From NCBI RefSeq assembly GCF_014196305.1, contig NZ_JACIDJ010000001.1:1040290-1104289 (forward strand): a stretch of DNA of 64,000 nt, read 5' to 3'. The position numbers and the translations under genes are program-made. The notes beneath the pieces are model-generated. The model made no database searches and was not told where the DNA came from. It was given only the letters and a program-made list of their open reading frames with translations. The stretch comes from Roseococcus suduntuyensis. GTDB lineage: Bacteria; Pseudomonadota; Alphaproteobacteria; Acetobacterales; Acetobacteraceae. Below are positions 8,844-15,747 of the stretch, in pieces (the first letter of the stretch is position 1; each line of letters opens with the position of its first letter).

Positions 8844-9161
8844 ATGCCACGCATCCGCGACATCGCGCAGGTCTGCAAGAGCAAGAATGCCGGCCCCTTC
8901 CTCGTCACCATCGACGTGCTGTTCGAGGATGCGGCCGTCTATCGCCAGGTGAAGGCCACGGGGGTGCTGAACGCGGCGCTCTTCGCGCGCCTTTACGGCG
9001 TGCCGGAGGAGAAGGTCCTCTTCACCCCCTATGACGCGGCGCTGGCCTTCAAGGCGACGCTGCCGCGCCTGGTGCCGGCCGGGGATTTCGGCGACACCGA
9101 CGTCTATGGCGCCCAGCAGCACGCGCCGCTGCTGGAGGTGGAAATCCCGCTGAACGCCTGA
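8844..9161 (+). CDS. DUF4387 domain protein
   Basis: A 105-residue protein with the family's usual length and motifs (VCKSKNAGPF near residue 10, ITIDVLFED-type segment, LYGVPEEKV). Function is unknown; it habitually follows AtuA-like genes. The ATG at 8844 lies 5 bp after the AtuA stop; an in-frame ATG at 8826 would give a 4-codon overlap and cannot be excluded. The stop codon TGA overlaps the first bases of a hairpin element at 9160. Confidence 0.8.
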   Translation: MPRIRDIAQVCKSKNAGPFLVTIDVLFEDAAVYRQVKATGVLNAALFARLYGVPEEKVLFTPYDAALAFKATLPRLVPAGDFGDTDVYGAQQHAPLLEVEIPLNA

Positions 9162-9209
9162 GCGGGATGCGTCGAGGCGCGGCAGCGGCGAAGATGTGGA
9201 ATCCCGCGC
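9160..9209 (+). repeat. Degenerate hairpin repeat after the DUF4387 gene
   Basis: It starts with GAGCGGGATGCGT and ends with GGAATCCCGC, so GCGGGAT and ATCCCGC can pair. The 5' 18 bases nearly match the reverse strand of the element at 13731-13778. The inner stem is not convincing here, so this may be a decayed copy of the structured repeat family or only a terminator. No U-tract follows. Confidence 0.4.
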
Positions 9210-9269
9210 TTCGATATTGACCCGACCCAGCCCCGCCCCTACCGCTGCGCCCCGCAACGGAGACGACGC

Positions 9270-9590
9270 ATGGGCATGGCCTGGCTGACCCTTGGCGCCG
9301 CGGGCCTCTTCGAGATCGCCTGGGCGGTGGGGCTGAAATACACGGTGGGCTTCACGCGGCTCTGGCCGTCGGTCTTCACCGTGTCCGCGATGGTGGCGAG
9401 CTTCTGGCTGCTGTCGGTGGCGCTGAAGGTGCTGCCGATCGGCACGGCCTATGCGGTCTGGACCGGCATCGGCGCCACGGGCACGGCCATCATCGGCATG
9501 GCCTTCCTGGGAGATGCGGTGAGCCTGCCGCGCCTGCTGGGCATCGGCATGATCGTGGGCGGGATCCTGGTGCTGAAGGCGGCCGGCTAG
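9270..9590 (+). CDS. SMR-family exporter, SugE/Gdx-like
   Basis: A 106-residue inner-membrane protein with four predicted helices, the size of small multidrug resistance proteins. The membrane Glu is in GLFEIAWAVGLKYT near residue 15, and helix 3 carries IGTAYAVWTGIGATGTAIIG, the SMR signature in its SugE/Gdx form. Gdx members export guanidinium; EmrE-type members export quaternary cations. GGAGACGACGC precedes the ATG. No guanidine riboswitch could be recognised in the 108 bp upstream. The family is firm, the substrate is not. Confidence 0.9.
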   Translation: MGMAWLTLGAAGLFEIAWAVGLKYTVGFTRLWPSVFTVSAMVASFWLLSVALKVLPIGTAYAVWTGIGATGTAIIGMAFLGDAVSLPRLLGIGMIVGGILVLKAAG

Positions 9591-9593
9591 GGC

Positions 9594-9851
9594 TCAGCCC
9601 CCAGGCGTCTCCTCATGCAGGTAAGGCTCCACCGGCCCGGTCAGCTTCAGGGTCAGCGGGCGGCCCTTGCGATCCACGCTCTTGCCCATGCTGACGCGCA
9701 CCCAGCCTTCGGAGACGCAATACTCCTCGACATTGGTCTTCTCCTGCCCCTTGAAGCGGATGCCCACGCCGCGCTTCAGCAATTCCTCGTTGTAGAAGGG
9801 GCTGGTGGGGTCGCTGGAGAGACGGTCGGGGAGGGTCGGGGTGTCGGACAT
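9594..9851 (-). CDS. DUF3297 family protein
   Basis: An 85-residue soluble protein matching the small DUF3297 family: LSSDPTSPFYNEELLKRGVG near the N-terminus, GWVRVSMGKSVDRKGRPLT centrally, and a PYLHE end. Function is unknown. It is convergent with the SMR gene (3 bp apart), and its start lies 16 bp from a structured repeat pair, so its promoter must include or precede that array. Confidence 0.85.
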   Translation of the reverse strand: MSDTPTLPDRLSSDPTSPFYNEELLKRGVGIRFKGQEKTNVEEYCVSEGWVRVSMGKSVDRKGRPLTLKLTGPVEPYLHEETPGG

Positions 9852-9866
9852 GGTGGAACCTCATAG

Positions 9867-9969
9867 CGTCTGATCGCCTTCGGTGGAATCACCGAAGGCG
9901 TGAATCAGCCGCCGGGCTGTCTAGCGTCTGATCGCCTTCGGTGGAATCACCGAAGGCGTGAATCAGCCG
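9867..9969 (+). repeat. Structured repeat pair, 45-nt copies (locus 2)
   Basis: Copies at 9867-9911 and 9925-9969, period 58. The hairpin is the most perfect of the family: outer stem CTGAT/ATCAG, then an uninterrupted 11-bp inner stem (CGCCTTCGGTG pairing with CACCGAAGGCG), loop GAAT, and the unpaired TGA. The second copy overlaps the 3' end of the minus-strand YegD-like gene, whose stop codon (9949-9947) lies in it. Confidence 0.9.
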
Positions 9970-11236
9970 CCGGGCTGTAGGCCAGGCTGGCGGCCTTGCC
10001 AACGGGTTCCATCAGCGCCAACCCCTCCGCCACCGAGACGAAGGCGCCACCCGCCACCACGCGCGCCGCGCCGAAGCGTTCCGTGAAGATGGCCCGCACC
10101 GCCGGCACCAGCGAGGTGCCGCCCGTCAGGAACACCCGGTCCACATCCTCCGCGCCGATTCCGGCGTCCACCAGCGCCGCATCCACCGCCGCGCCGATGC
10201 GCGCGAGTTCGGGCGCGATCCAGCCCTCGAACTCCGCGCGGGTGATGGGCGCATCGAGGTGCAGCCCGGCTTCGTGGAATTGCAGCCGCGCCTCCTCCGC
10301 CCCCGATAGAGCGGCCTTCACGCCCGAGACGGCGCGATACAGCGCATAGCCCGCCTCCTCCTCCAGGAAGCGCAGCAGGCGGTGCAGGGCATCGGGCTCC
10401 TCGGCGGTGGCGGCCACCTCGCGGATGTCGCGCAGGGTGCGCGGCGCGCGCATCAGCGACAACTGGTTCCACCGCGCGAAGGCCAGATACCAGGCGGGCG
10501 GCACCGGCAGCGGGTTGCCCCCCATCACACGATAGGTGCCGCCCTTGCCCAGATGCGGCGACACCACGTGGTCAATGATGCGGAAATCCAGCGCATCGCC
10601 CGCGATGCCCACGCCCGATTGGCCCAGCGCCGTGACGCGGCCTTCGTGGGGCGCGAAGCGCAGCACCGAGAAGTCACTGGTGCCGCCGCCGAAATCGGCC
10701 ACCAGCACGGTGGCGGGCCCATCCAGGTCGCGCGCGAAAAGCTGGCCCGCGCCGGCGGGTTCCAGCGCCAGCGTCACGTCATGCAGCCCGGCCTGGGCGA
10801 GCGCCGCGCGCAGCCGGGCCTCGCCCAGCGCGTCATCGGCGCGCTCGCCCACGAAGCGCACGGGGCGGCCCACGATGACCTCGGCCTCGTCCAGATGCGC
10901 GCGGAAGGGCGCCAGCCATTCGCGCAGGAACAGGGAAATCAGCGCGGGCAGGTCATAGCCGCGGCCCAGGATGCGCGTCTCGGTGAAGCTGGCCTGGGCC
11001 AGGTAGCTCTTCATGGACATGATGAGCCGGTTCTCGAAGGGCTCCTCCAGATAGGCCGCGATGGCCGCGGGCCCGGCCGCGTGCAGGGGCCGCCCGCCCG
11101 CGCCGCGCCAGAAGCTGAGGACGGAGCGGAAGACCTCGCCGGTCGGGTGGCGCAGCACCTCCACGCGTCCATCGGGGTGGCGCAGGGCGGCGACGCTGTT
11201 GGTGGTGCCGAAGTCGAGACCAAGACGCGGGCGCAT
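9947..11236 (-). CDS. Hsp70-family (YegD-like) chaperone/ATPase
   Basis: A 429-residue actin-fold ATPase of the short YegD branch of Hsp70. Phosphate-1 loop LGLDFGTTNS is at the N-terminus, phosphate-2 VADFGGGTSDF centrally, and adenosine motif VFLTGGTSLVPAVR near the end; no peptide-binding domain follows. The ATG at 11234-11236 is placed just before the phosphate-1 loop; a longer frame begins at 11302. The last residues (about PAADSRLR) and the stop come from a structured repeat copy at 9925-9969. The upstream hydrolase frame runs 226 bp into this gene in another phase. Confidence 0.9.
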   Translation of the reverse strand: MRPRLGLDFGTTNSVAALRHPDGRVEVLRHPTGEVFRSVLSFWRGAGGRPLHAAGPAAIAAYLEEPFENRLIMSMKSYLAQASFTETRILGRGYDLPALISLFLREWLAPFRAHLDEAEVIVGRPVRFVGERADDALGEARLRAALAQAGLHDVTLALEPAGAGQLFARDLDGPATVLVADFGGGTSDFSVLRFAPHEGRVTALGQSGVGIAGDALDFRIIDHVVSPHLGKGGTYRVMGGNPLPVPPAWYLAFARWNQLSLMRAPRTLRDIREVAATAEEPDALHRLLRFLEEEAGYALYRAVSGVKAALSGAEEARLQFHEAGLHLDAPITRAEFEGWIAPELARIGAAVDAALVDAGIGAEDVDRVFLTGGTSLVPAVRAIFTERFGAARVVAGGAFVSVAEGLALMEPVGKAASLAYSPAADSRLR

Positions 11237-12288
11237 GGGGCGGGCTTCCGAAAGGGGGCGCGGGTTGAAGCCCATCGCGCCGTGGCTGGCAAGTCGCGCC
11301 ATGTGAGCGACTGATTCACCGCTCCGGCTTCGCCTGCGCGGATCAGGCGTCGCGTTCGCGCGACTGATTCACCGCTCCGGCTTCGCCTGCGCGGATCAGG
11401 CGCCGAGCGCGTCCCTTCGAAGCTCTTTTGGGCGGCGTCCCGCCGCAGGGGCATGGTCAGGCAATGCGCGCCGCCACCGCCGCGCGTGATGACGCGCAGA
11501 TCAGGGTCCAGCACCGTGATGCCCTCCGCCCGCAGCGCCGCGTTCAGCCGCGCGCTGTGCAGGGCCGAGATCACCCGGTCATTGCCCAGCGCCAGCAGGT
11601 TGCAGGAGAGGTCCATCACCTCGCGGTAGCTCGTGTCCAGCAGGGCGATGCCGTGGCCCGACAGCCACGCCACGAAATCGGGGTCCAGCACCTGGGTGCA
11701 GCCCACCGCCAGCCGGTCGTTCACCATGCAGAACACCACGTCGAGGTGCAGGAAATGCTCGTCCAGCGGGACGAGGCGCACCTCCCACCCCTCGGCCGCG
11801 AACCAGCCGGCCAGTTGCCGCGCGCCGTCGAGGTCCGTGCGGGTGCCGGTGTGGCCGATGGCCAGCAGCCCGGGGCGGATGATGGCGATGTCGCCGCCCT
11901 CCACATGGCCATGGTTCGCATAGCGCCAGATGGGGCAGCCCAGCGCCTGGTAGAAGTGGATCACCGGCGCGTATTCGCCCTGGCGCTCCGGCTTGAACAT
12001 GTGGGTGACCATGGGGCCCCAGGGCGTCATCTGGCTGCTGTCGCGCGCATAGACCTGGTAGCCCAGATGGGGTTCGGGCGTCAGGTAATGGCGTCGCACG
12101 CCGGCCCCTTCCAGCGCATCCTCCAGCTCCCGGAACTCGCGGCGCACGGCCTGGGGGTCGGGCCGCGCGCCGCTCGCGATGTTCGCCCGCGCCACCGCGT
12201 TCAGCGGCAGCCAGTCGTAGTTGTCGGGTGGGCAGAGCAGCACGTCGCGCAGCACGCCCGTCTCGGAATCCACGCCCCATGTGCTCAT
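11011..12288 (-). CDS. Guanidino-group hydrolase (arginine deiminase/DDAH superfamily) with an aberrant 3' extension
   Basis: Residues 1-286 form a complete dimethylarginine dimethylaminohydrolase/arginine deiminase-like enzyme: HGHVEGGD near the middle, HLDVVFCMVNDR, and the catalytic Cys in GGGGAHCLTMP near residue 275. Such enzymes hydrolyse guanidino or amidino groups via Cys-His-acidic catalysis. After QK there is no stop. The frame reads through two structured repeats (11308-11402) and then, in a second phase, into the YegD gene, adding ~139 low-complexity Arg/Ser/Pro residues. Either the repeats removed the native stop or the array contains a frameshift or assembly error. The start ATG (MSTWGVDS) is at 12286-12288. 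Confidence 0.8.
   Translation of the reverse strand: MSTWGVDSETGVLRDVLLCPPDNYDWLPLNAVARANIASGARPDPQAVRREFRELEDALEGAGVRRHYLTPEPHLGYQVYARDSSQMTPWGPMVTHMFKPERQGEYAPVIHFYQALGCPIWRYANHGHVEGGDIAIIRPGLLAIGHTGTRTDLDGARQLAGWFAAEGWEVRLVPLDEHFLHLDVVFCMVNDRLAVGCTQVLDPDFVAWLSGHGIALLDTSYREVMDLSCNLLALGNDRVISALHSARLNAALRAEGITVLDPDLRVITRGGGGAHCLTMPLRRDAAQKSFEGTRSAPDPRRRSRSGESVARTRRLIRAGEAGAVNQSLTWRDLPATARWASTRAPFRKPAPCARVLVSTSAPPTASPPCATPMDAWRCCATRPARSSAPSSASGAARAGGPCTRPGPRPSRPIWRSPSRTGSSCP
11308..11402 (-). repeat. Structured repeat pair, 42-nt copies (locus 3)
   Basis: Copies at 11308-11349 and 11361-11402, period 53, minus orientation. Fold on the minus strand: outer CTGAT/ATCAG, lower stem CCGC/GCGG, internal loop GCA/GGA, upper stem GGC/GCC, loop GAA, then TGA. 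Both copies are translated as part of the hydrolase reading frame, which they fail to terminate because the conserved TGA is out of phase in each copy. Confidence 0.9.
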
Positions 12289-12350
12289 GCCGGAAACTCC
12301 CTCTACCATCGCGCCATGACAGCCCCTTTGCGCCCGCGCGGCCAGAGACG

Positions 12351-13673
12351 ATGAACCGCCTGGCGCTCTGGCGCATGGGCGTGGTGGGCTTCGGCAGCCT
12401 GGTGGTGCCGCTGGACAGCGCGCTGAACATCGCCTTCCCGGCCATCACGGCGCATTTCGGCCTGGCCCTGCCGGGCATCCAGTGGATCGTCATCAGCTAT
12501 GTGCTCACCTATGGCAGCCTGATGCTGGGCATCGGCCGGCTGGGCGACATCCTGGGTCATGCGCGCGTCTTCCGCGCGGGGCTGGTGGTGAGCGCGGTGG
12601 CCTGCCTGCTCTGCGCGCTGGCGCCGAGCTATCCGGTGCTGCTGGCCTGCCGGGTGTTGCAGGGGGTGGGGGCGGCGCTGGTCATCAGCTGCGGGCCCGC
12701 CTTGGTCACGGCGCAGGTGCCCGAGGCGCTGCGGCCCAGGGCGCTTGGCCTCTACGGGCTGATGTTCGCGGCCGGATCCGTGCTGGGGCCGCTGCTGGGG
12801 GGCGTGCTGGTGGCGGCGTTCGGTTGGCCCGGCGTGTTCTGGTTCCGCACGCCGCTCTCGCTGCTGGCGCTGCTGCTGGCCTGGCGGTTGCCCGGCGCGC
12901 CCTTGCCGGCGCGGCGCGAGCCCTTCGATGCGCTGGGCGCCGTGCTGCTGGCCGCCGCCATCGGCGGGCTGCTGCTGGCGGTGAACCAGGCCCGGCACCT
13001 GGAACAGGGTCTCGCCCCCGCCCTGCTGCTGCTCGCGGCGCTGGCCGGCTGGGGCTTCCTGGCGCGCAGCCGGCGCGTGGCGCATCCGGTGCTGGACCTG
13101 TCGGTGTTCCGCCTGCCGGGCTTCGCCGCGCTAAACACGGCCGTGGTGCTGGCGCATATGGCGGGCTTCGCCGTGCTGCTCTTCGTGCCCTACCACCTGG
13201 TGGGCGTGGCCGGGCTGCCGACGGGCTGGGGCGGGCTGGTGCTGGCGGTCTCGGCCACGGGCAGCATGGCGGCCTCGCTGGCGGCGGGCTGGGGCACGGG
13301 TCGCGTTCCCGCCGCCCTGCTGGTGCGGCTGGGGGTGGGCTGCACGGGGCTGGGGCTGGCTGCCATCGCCTTCTGGAGTGCCGCCACGCCGCTGCCCTGG
13401 ATGCTGGCGGCGCTGCTGCTGCACGGGGCAGGGCTGGGCTTGCTGACGGTCGCCCATGCCGAGATCGTCACCGGCAGCCTGCCGCGGGCGCAGCGGGGCG
13501 TGGCGGGAAGCCTCGCGATGATGACGCGCACGCTGGGGGTGGTGATGGCGGCCTCGCTGCTCACCCTGGTCTTCGAGCAAGTGCCGGGCGGGTTCCAGGC
13601 TGGCTTCGCCGCCAGTCTCGGCGTGGCGGCAGCCCTCTGCGCCCTGGCGCTGGTGCTTCTCGCGCGGCGCTGA
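12351..13673 (+). CDS. MFS transporter, EmrB/QacA-like
   Basis: A 440-residue inner-membrane protein with at least 12 hydrophobic segments. GRLGDILGHARVFRAG near residue 60-75 is the MFS motif A, and GPLLGGVLVAAFGWPGVFW is a drug-antiporter motif C. The N-terminal SALNIAFPAI resembles the D1 motif (LDxTIVNVAxP) of 14-helix antiporters. The ATG at 12351 precedes the first helix. It diverges from the hydrolase gene 62 bp away. The substrate is unknown. Confidence 0.87.
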   Translation: MNRLALWRMGVVGFGSLVVPLDSALNIAFPAITAHFGLALPGIQWIVISYVLTYGSLMLGIGRLGDILGHARVFRAGLVVSAVACLLCALAPSYPVLLACRVLQGVGAALVISCGPALVTAQVPEALRPRALGLYGLMFAAGSVLGPLLGGVLVAAFGWPGVFWFRTPLSLLALLLAWRLPGAPLPARREPFDALGAVLLAAAIGGLLLAVNQARHLEQGLAPALLLLAALAGWGFLARSRRVAHPVLDLSVFRLPGFAALNTAVVLAHMAGFAVLLFVPYHLVGVAGLPTGWGGLVLAVSATGSMAASLAAGWGTGRVPAALLVRLGVGCTGLGLAAIAFWSAATPLPWMLAALLLHGAGLGLLTVAHAEIVTGSLPRAQRGVAGSLAMMTRTLGVVMAASLLTLVFEQVPGGFQAGFAASLGVAAALCALALVLLARR

Positions 13674-13676
13674 GGC

Positions 13677-13720
13677 CTGGAGCGGGCTGCGTGCACCTGG
13701 GTTCACGCAGCCCGCTCCAG
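13677..13720. terminator. Perfect 17-bp inverted repeat between convergent genes
   Basis: The arms are 13677-13693 and 13704-13720 (GAGCGGGCTGCG pairing with CGCAGCCCGCTC) with a 10-nt loop. It lies 3 bp after the MFS stop and is followed by a second hairpin at 13731. There is no U-tract, so intrinsic termination is doubtful; a bidirectional barrier or mRNA 3'-end stabiliser is as likely. Confidence 0.6.
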
Positions 13721-13730
13721 CCATTGTCGA

Positions 13731-13778
13731 GAGCGGGATTCAGCGTTTTCGGTGATGCCACCTCAACGCATCCCGCTC
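13731..13778 (-). repeat. Structured repeat, 48-nt single copy (probable locus)
   Basis: Read on the minus strand it follows the family fold: outer stem GAGCGGGAT/ATCCCGCTC, lower stem GCGTT/AACGC, internal loop GAG/CGA, upper stem GTG/CAC, loop GCAT, then an unpaired TGA before the 3' outer strand. The stem sequence is unrelated to the other loci. It begins on the last base of the phosphatase stop codon (TAG, 13780-13778). Confidence 0.7.
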
Positions 13779-14407
13779 TATTCCCGCCGCAGCACCTTGT
13801 CCGTGAACCAGGACGCCACGGCGCGCGGGCGGAAGCGGGCGCGCAGCGCCACCTCGTCGTAATCCTGCGCGAGCCAGGTCTCGAAATCGCGCCCCTGGGC
13901 CTCTGCCTTGGCGTATTCCGCGAAGAATTCGTCCAGGATGCCGGTCTTGGCCGCCGCGAAATGGCCGTGCCGCAGCGAAAGCTCCGCCGCCGCCCGCGCC
14001 GCCCCATGCCCCTGCAGCAGCCGCCACACGCCCGCCGCCAACCCCGCGCGGTCGGCGCCCGATTTGCAATGGATCAGGATGGGCTCGGGCAGGGTGCGGT
14101 AGAGGTGGATCAGCCTTTGCAGCCTATCCTTGTGCGGCGCGCCGCGGCTTTCCAGCGGTTGGTCGGCATGGACGAGGCCCAGCGCCGGCGCCGCCTCCCG
14201 GCTCAGATGGTCGGAGCCACAGGCGGCGCGGTGGCCGCGCAGGTTGATGACGCTGGCGATGCCATGCCGCCGCGCGGCGGCCGCCAACTGCCAGGGCAGG
14301 GGGTGGTTCGACCGGTAGAGCCGGCCGCTCTCCACCACCCCCCAATTGCGCCACGCGACGCGCAGCACCGCGTGGTCCACGAAAAGGGCGTTCATCCAGC
14401 GGGACAT
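13778..14407 (-). CDS. DSP-type tyrosine phosphatase family protein
   Basis: A 209-residue soluble protein with the Cys-x5-Arg phosphatase signature in HCKSGADRAG near residue 121, and an upstream general-acid region (GLVHADQPLESRG). NWGVVESGRLYRSNHP at residues 21-36 is typical of dual-specificity/tyrosine phosphatases of this bacterial family (Tyr_phosphatase/DUF442-like). The ATG at 14405-14407 was chosen; the longer frame to 14632 is antisense-like and overlaps the TctC gene. The substrate is not known. It may share a transcript with the TctC gene 13 bp upstream, without a clear functional link. Confidence 0.85.
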   Translation of the reverse strand: MSRWMNALFVDHAVLRVAWRNWGVVESGRLYRSNHPLPWQLAAAARRHGIASVINLRGHRAACGSDHLSREAAPALGLVHADQPLESRGAPHKDRLQRLIHLYRTLPEPILIHCKSGADRAGLAAGVWRLLQGHGAARAAAELSLRHGHFAAAKTGILDEFFAEYAKAEAQGRDFETWLAQDYDEVALRARFRPRAVASWFTDKVLRRE

Positions 14408-14420
14408 GCCCGCCCCTATA

Positions 14421-15410
14421 CTACCCCAGGCGCGCGCCGGTAATCCGGGCCATCTCCTCCCACATCGGGCGCTCGCGCCGGGCGCGTTCCCACACGCCGT
14501 CGGGCGTGGAGGCCATGGCGCGGCCGCCGGCGCGGATGAAGCGCTCCTGGATGGCGGGATCGTTGTGGATGTCCTGCATGAGCTGGTTGGCCCGCTGCAG
14601 GATGGGCGCGGGCACGCCGGCCGGGAAGGCATAGGCGCACCAGGAGGCGACGGTGAAGTTCTCGATGCCCGCCTCGGCCATGGTGGGGGTGTCGGGCAGG
14701 GCCGGATGGCGCTCGGCGCTCGTCACCGCCAGCGCGCGCATGCGGCCATCGGCGATGACGGGCACGTAGCTGGCCAGGTTGTCGATGGCGAAGTTCACAT
14801 CACCCTGCAGCATGGCCGGGATGGTCTGCGCGGCACCCCGGAAGGGCACATGCGTGGCATCGAGGTTGTTGCGGTTGGCAAACAGCGCGCCCGAGAGGTG
14901 CGGGCTGGTGCCCACCCCCGGCGAGCCATAGGCCACGCCCTGCCGCCGCGCGCGCGCCCATTCGATGAACTCGCGCGGGTTGCGGGCCGGCACATGCGCG
15001 CTGGGCACGGCGAAGACATTGGGCAGTTCCCAATGCATCGAGATGGGCTGGAGTTCCGTGTCCGGATTGAAGGGCATCCGGTCATACAGGAACATGTGGA
15101 TGGCCCAGACGGTCAGCGTCAGCGGGCCCATGGTGTAGCCATCGGGCGTGGATTTCGCGATGGCGTCGGCGCCGATGTTGCCGGCCGCACCCGAACGGTT
15201 CTCGACGGCGAAGGGCTGGCCCGTGATGGCCTGCATGCGCTCGGCCACGATGCGCGCCAGCACGTCGGTGCTGCCGCCCGGCGGCCAGGGCACGATCACG
15301 CGGACGGGGCGGTTGGGCCAGGGCGACTGCGCCAGCGCCGGGGCGGCCAGGGGGCTGAGAAGGCCGGCCGCGAGCAGGGCGCGCCGCGCGGGGCGGATGA
15401 TGCTTGTCAT
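14421..15410 (-). CDS. Bug/TctC-family substrate-binding protein
   Basis: A 329-residue periplasmic binding protein with a signal peptide (RRALLAAGLLSPLAAPALA, cleavage near residue 27). Family motifs: PVRVIVPWPPGGSTD, VENRSGAAGNIG, STPDGYTMG, LPDTPTMAEAGI. There are no TctAB subunits nearby, so it is an orphan receptor whose ligand (probably a carboxylate) is unknown. It is distinct from the copy at 6510-7481 and not a recent duplicate, since identity is confined to family motifs. GGAGAAAA precedes the ATG at 15408-15410. Confidence 0.92.
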   Translation of the reverse strand: MTSIIRPARRALLAAGLLSPLAAPALAQSPWPNRPVRVIVPWPPGGSTDVLARIVAERMQAITGQPFAVENRSGAAGNIGADAIAKSTPDGYTMGPLTLTVWAIHMFLYDRMPFNPDTELQPISMHWELPNVFAVPSAHVPARNPREFIEWARARRQGVAYGSPGVGTSPHLSGALFANRNNLDATHVPFRGAAQTIPAMLQGDVNFAIDNLASYVPVIADGRMRALAVTSAERHPALPDTPTMAEAGIENFTVASWCAYAFPAGVPAPILQRANQLMQDIHNDPAIQERFIRAGGRAMASTPDGVWERARRERPMWEEMARITGARLG

Positions 15411-15565
15411 GCGTTTTCTCCCTAGTTGATGGGAGAAACATGGGACATGGATCGCACTCCGGCAATCCGCCGTTCATCTTTTGGTGCCATAGGAATGCCA
15501 TTGAGACGGCCCGAAGCGGCCTCATCCCTGGCCCATGAGGGGCCATGCGCGCCCGAGCCCCCGCC

Positions 15566-15646
15566 ATGTTCCAAGCCCTGATCCGTCGTCTTTCCCGCTG
15601 GTTCGGCTATCGCCCCGAACGCCGCTACATGCGCGGGCGCGGGTGA
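15566..15646 (+). CDS. Possible small basic peptide (26 residues)
   Basis: ATG at 15566 to TGA at 15644-15646 encodes MFQALIRRLSRWFGYRPERR plus six residues; an in-frame ATG at 15545 would add seven. The peptide is strongly basic and amphipathic at its N-terminus. It is not a recognised family, and the ribosome-binding site is weak. It fills the 315-bp gap between the TctC gene and hemF together with the tandem repeats that follow, whose first bases supply the stop codon. It may be spurious. Confidence 0.3.
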   Translation: MFQALIRRLSRWFGYRPERRYMRGRG

Positions 15647-15747
15647 TTCACCACGCCGCCTCCGGCGTAGGCGTCACCACGCCGCCTCCGGCGTAGGCGC
15701 TACCAGGCCGCCTCCGGCGTGGGCGTTACCAAGCCGCCTCCGGCGGC
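15644..15747 (-). repeat. 26-bp tandem repeats running into the hemF 3' end
   Basis: About four units of 26 bp share the core GCCGCCTCCGGCG, at roughly 15657, 15683, 15709 and 15734. The last unit is the coding 3' end of hemF (PPEAAW and its TAA). At the outer edge TGATTCACC resembles the 3' end of the structured repeats, with GGTGA/TCACC able to pair, so the array may be a decayed copy that was tandemly duplicated. Confidence 0.65.

Noticed and set aside
9162..9269. Guanidine riboswitch upstream of the SugE/Gdx-like gene.
   Set aside because: No pair of short hairpins with ACGR loops (guanidine-II) or larger guanidine-I/III core could be built; the only hairpin is the degenerate repeat at 9160-9209.
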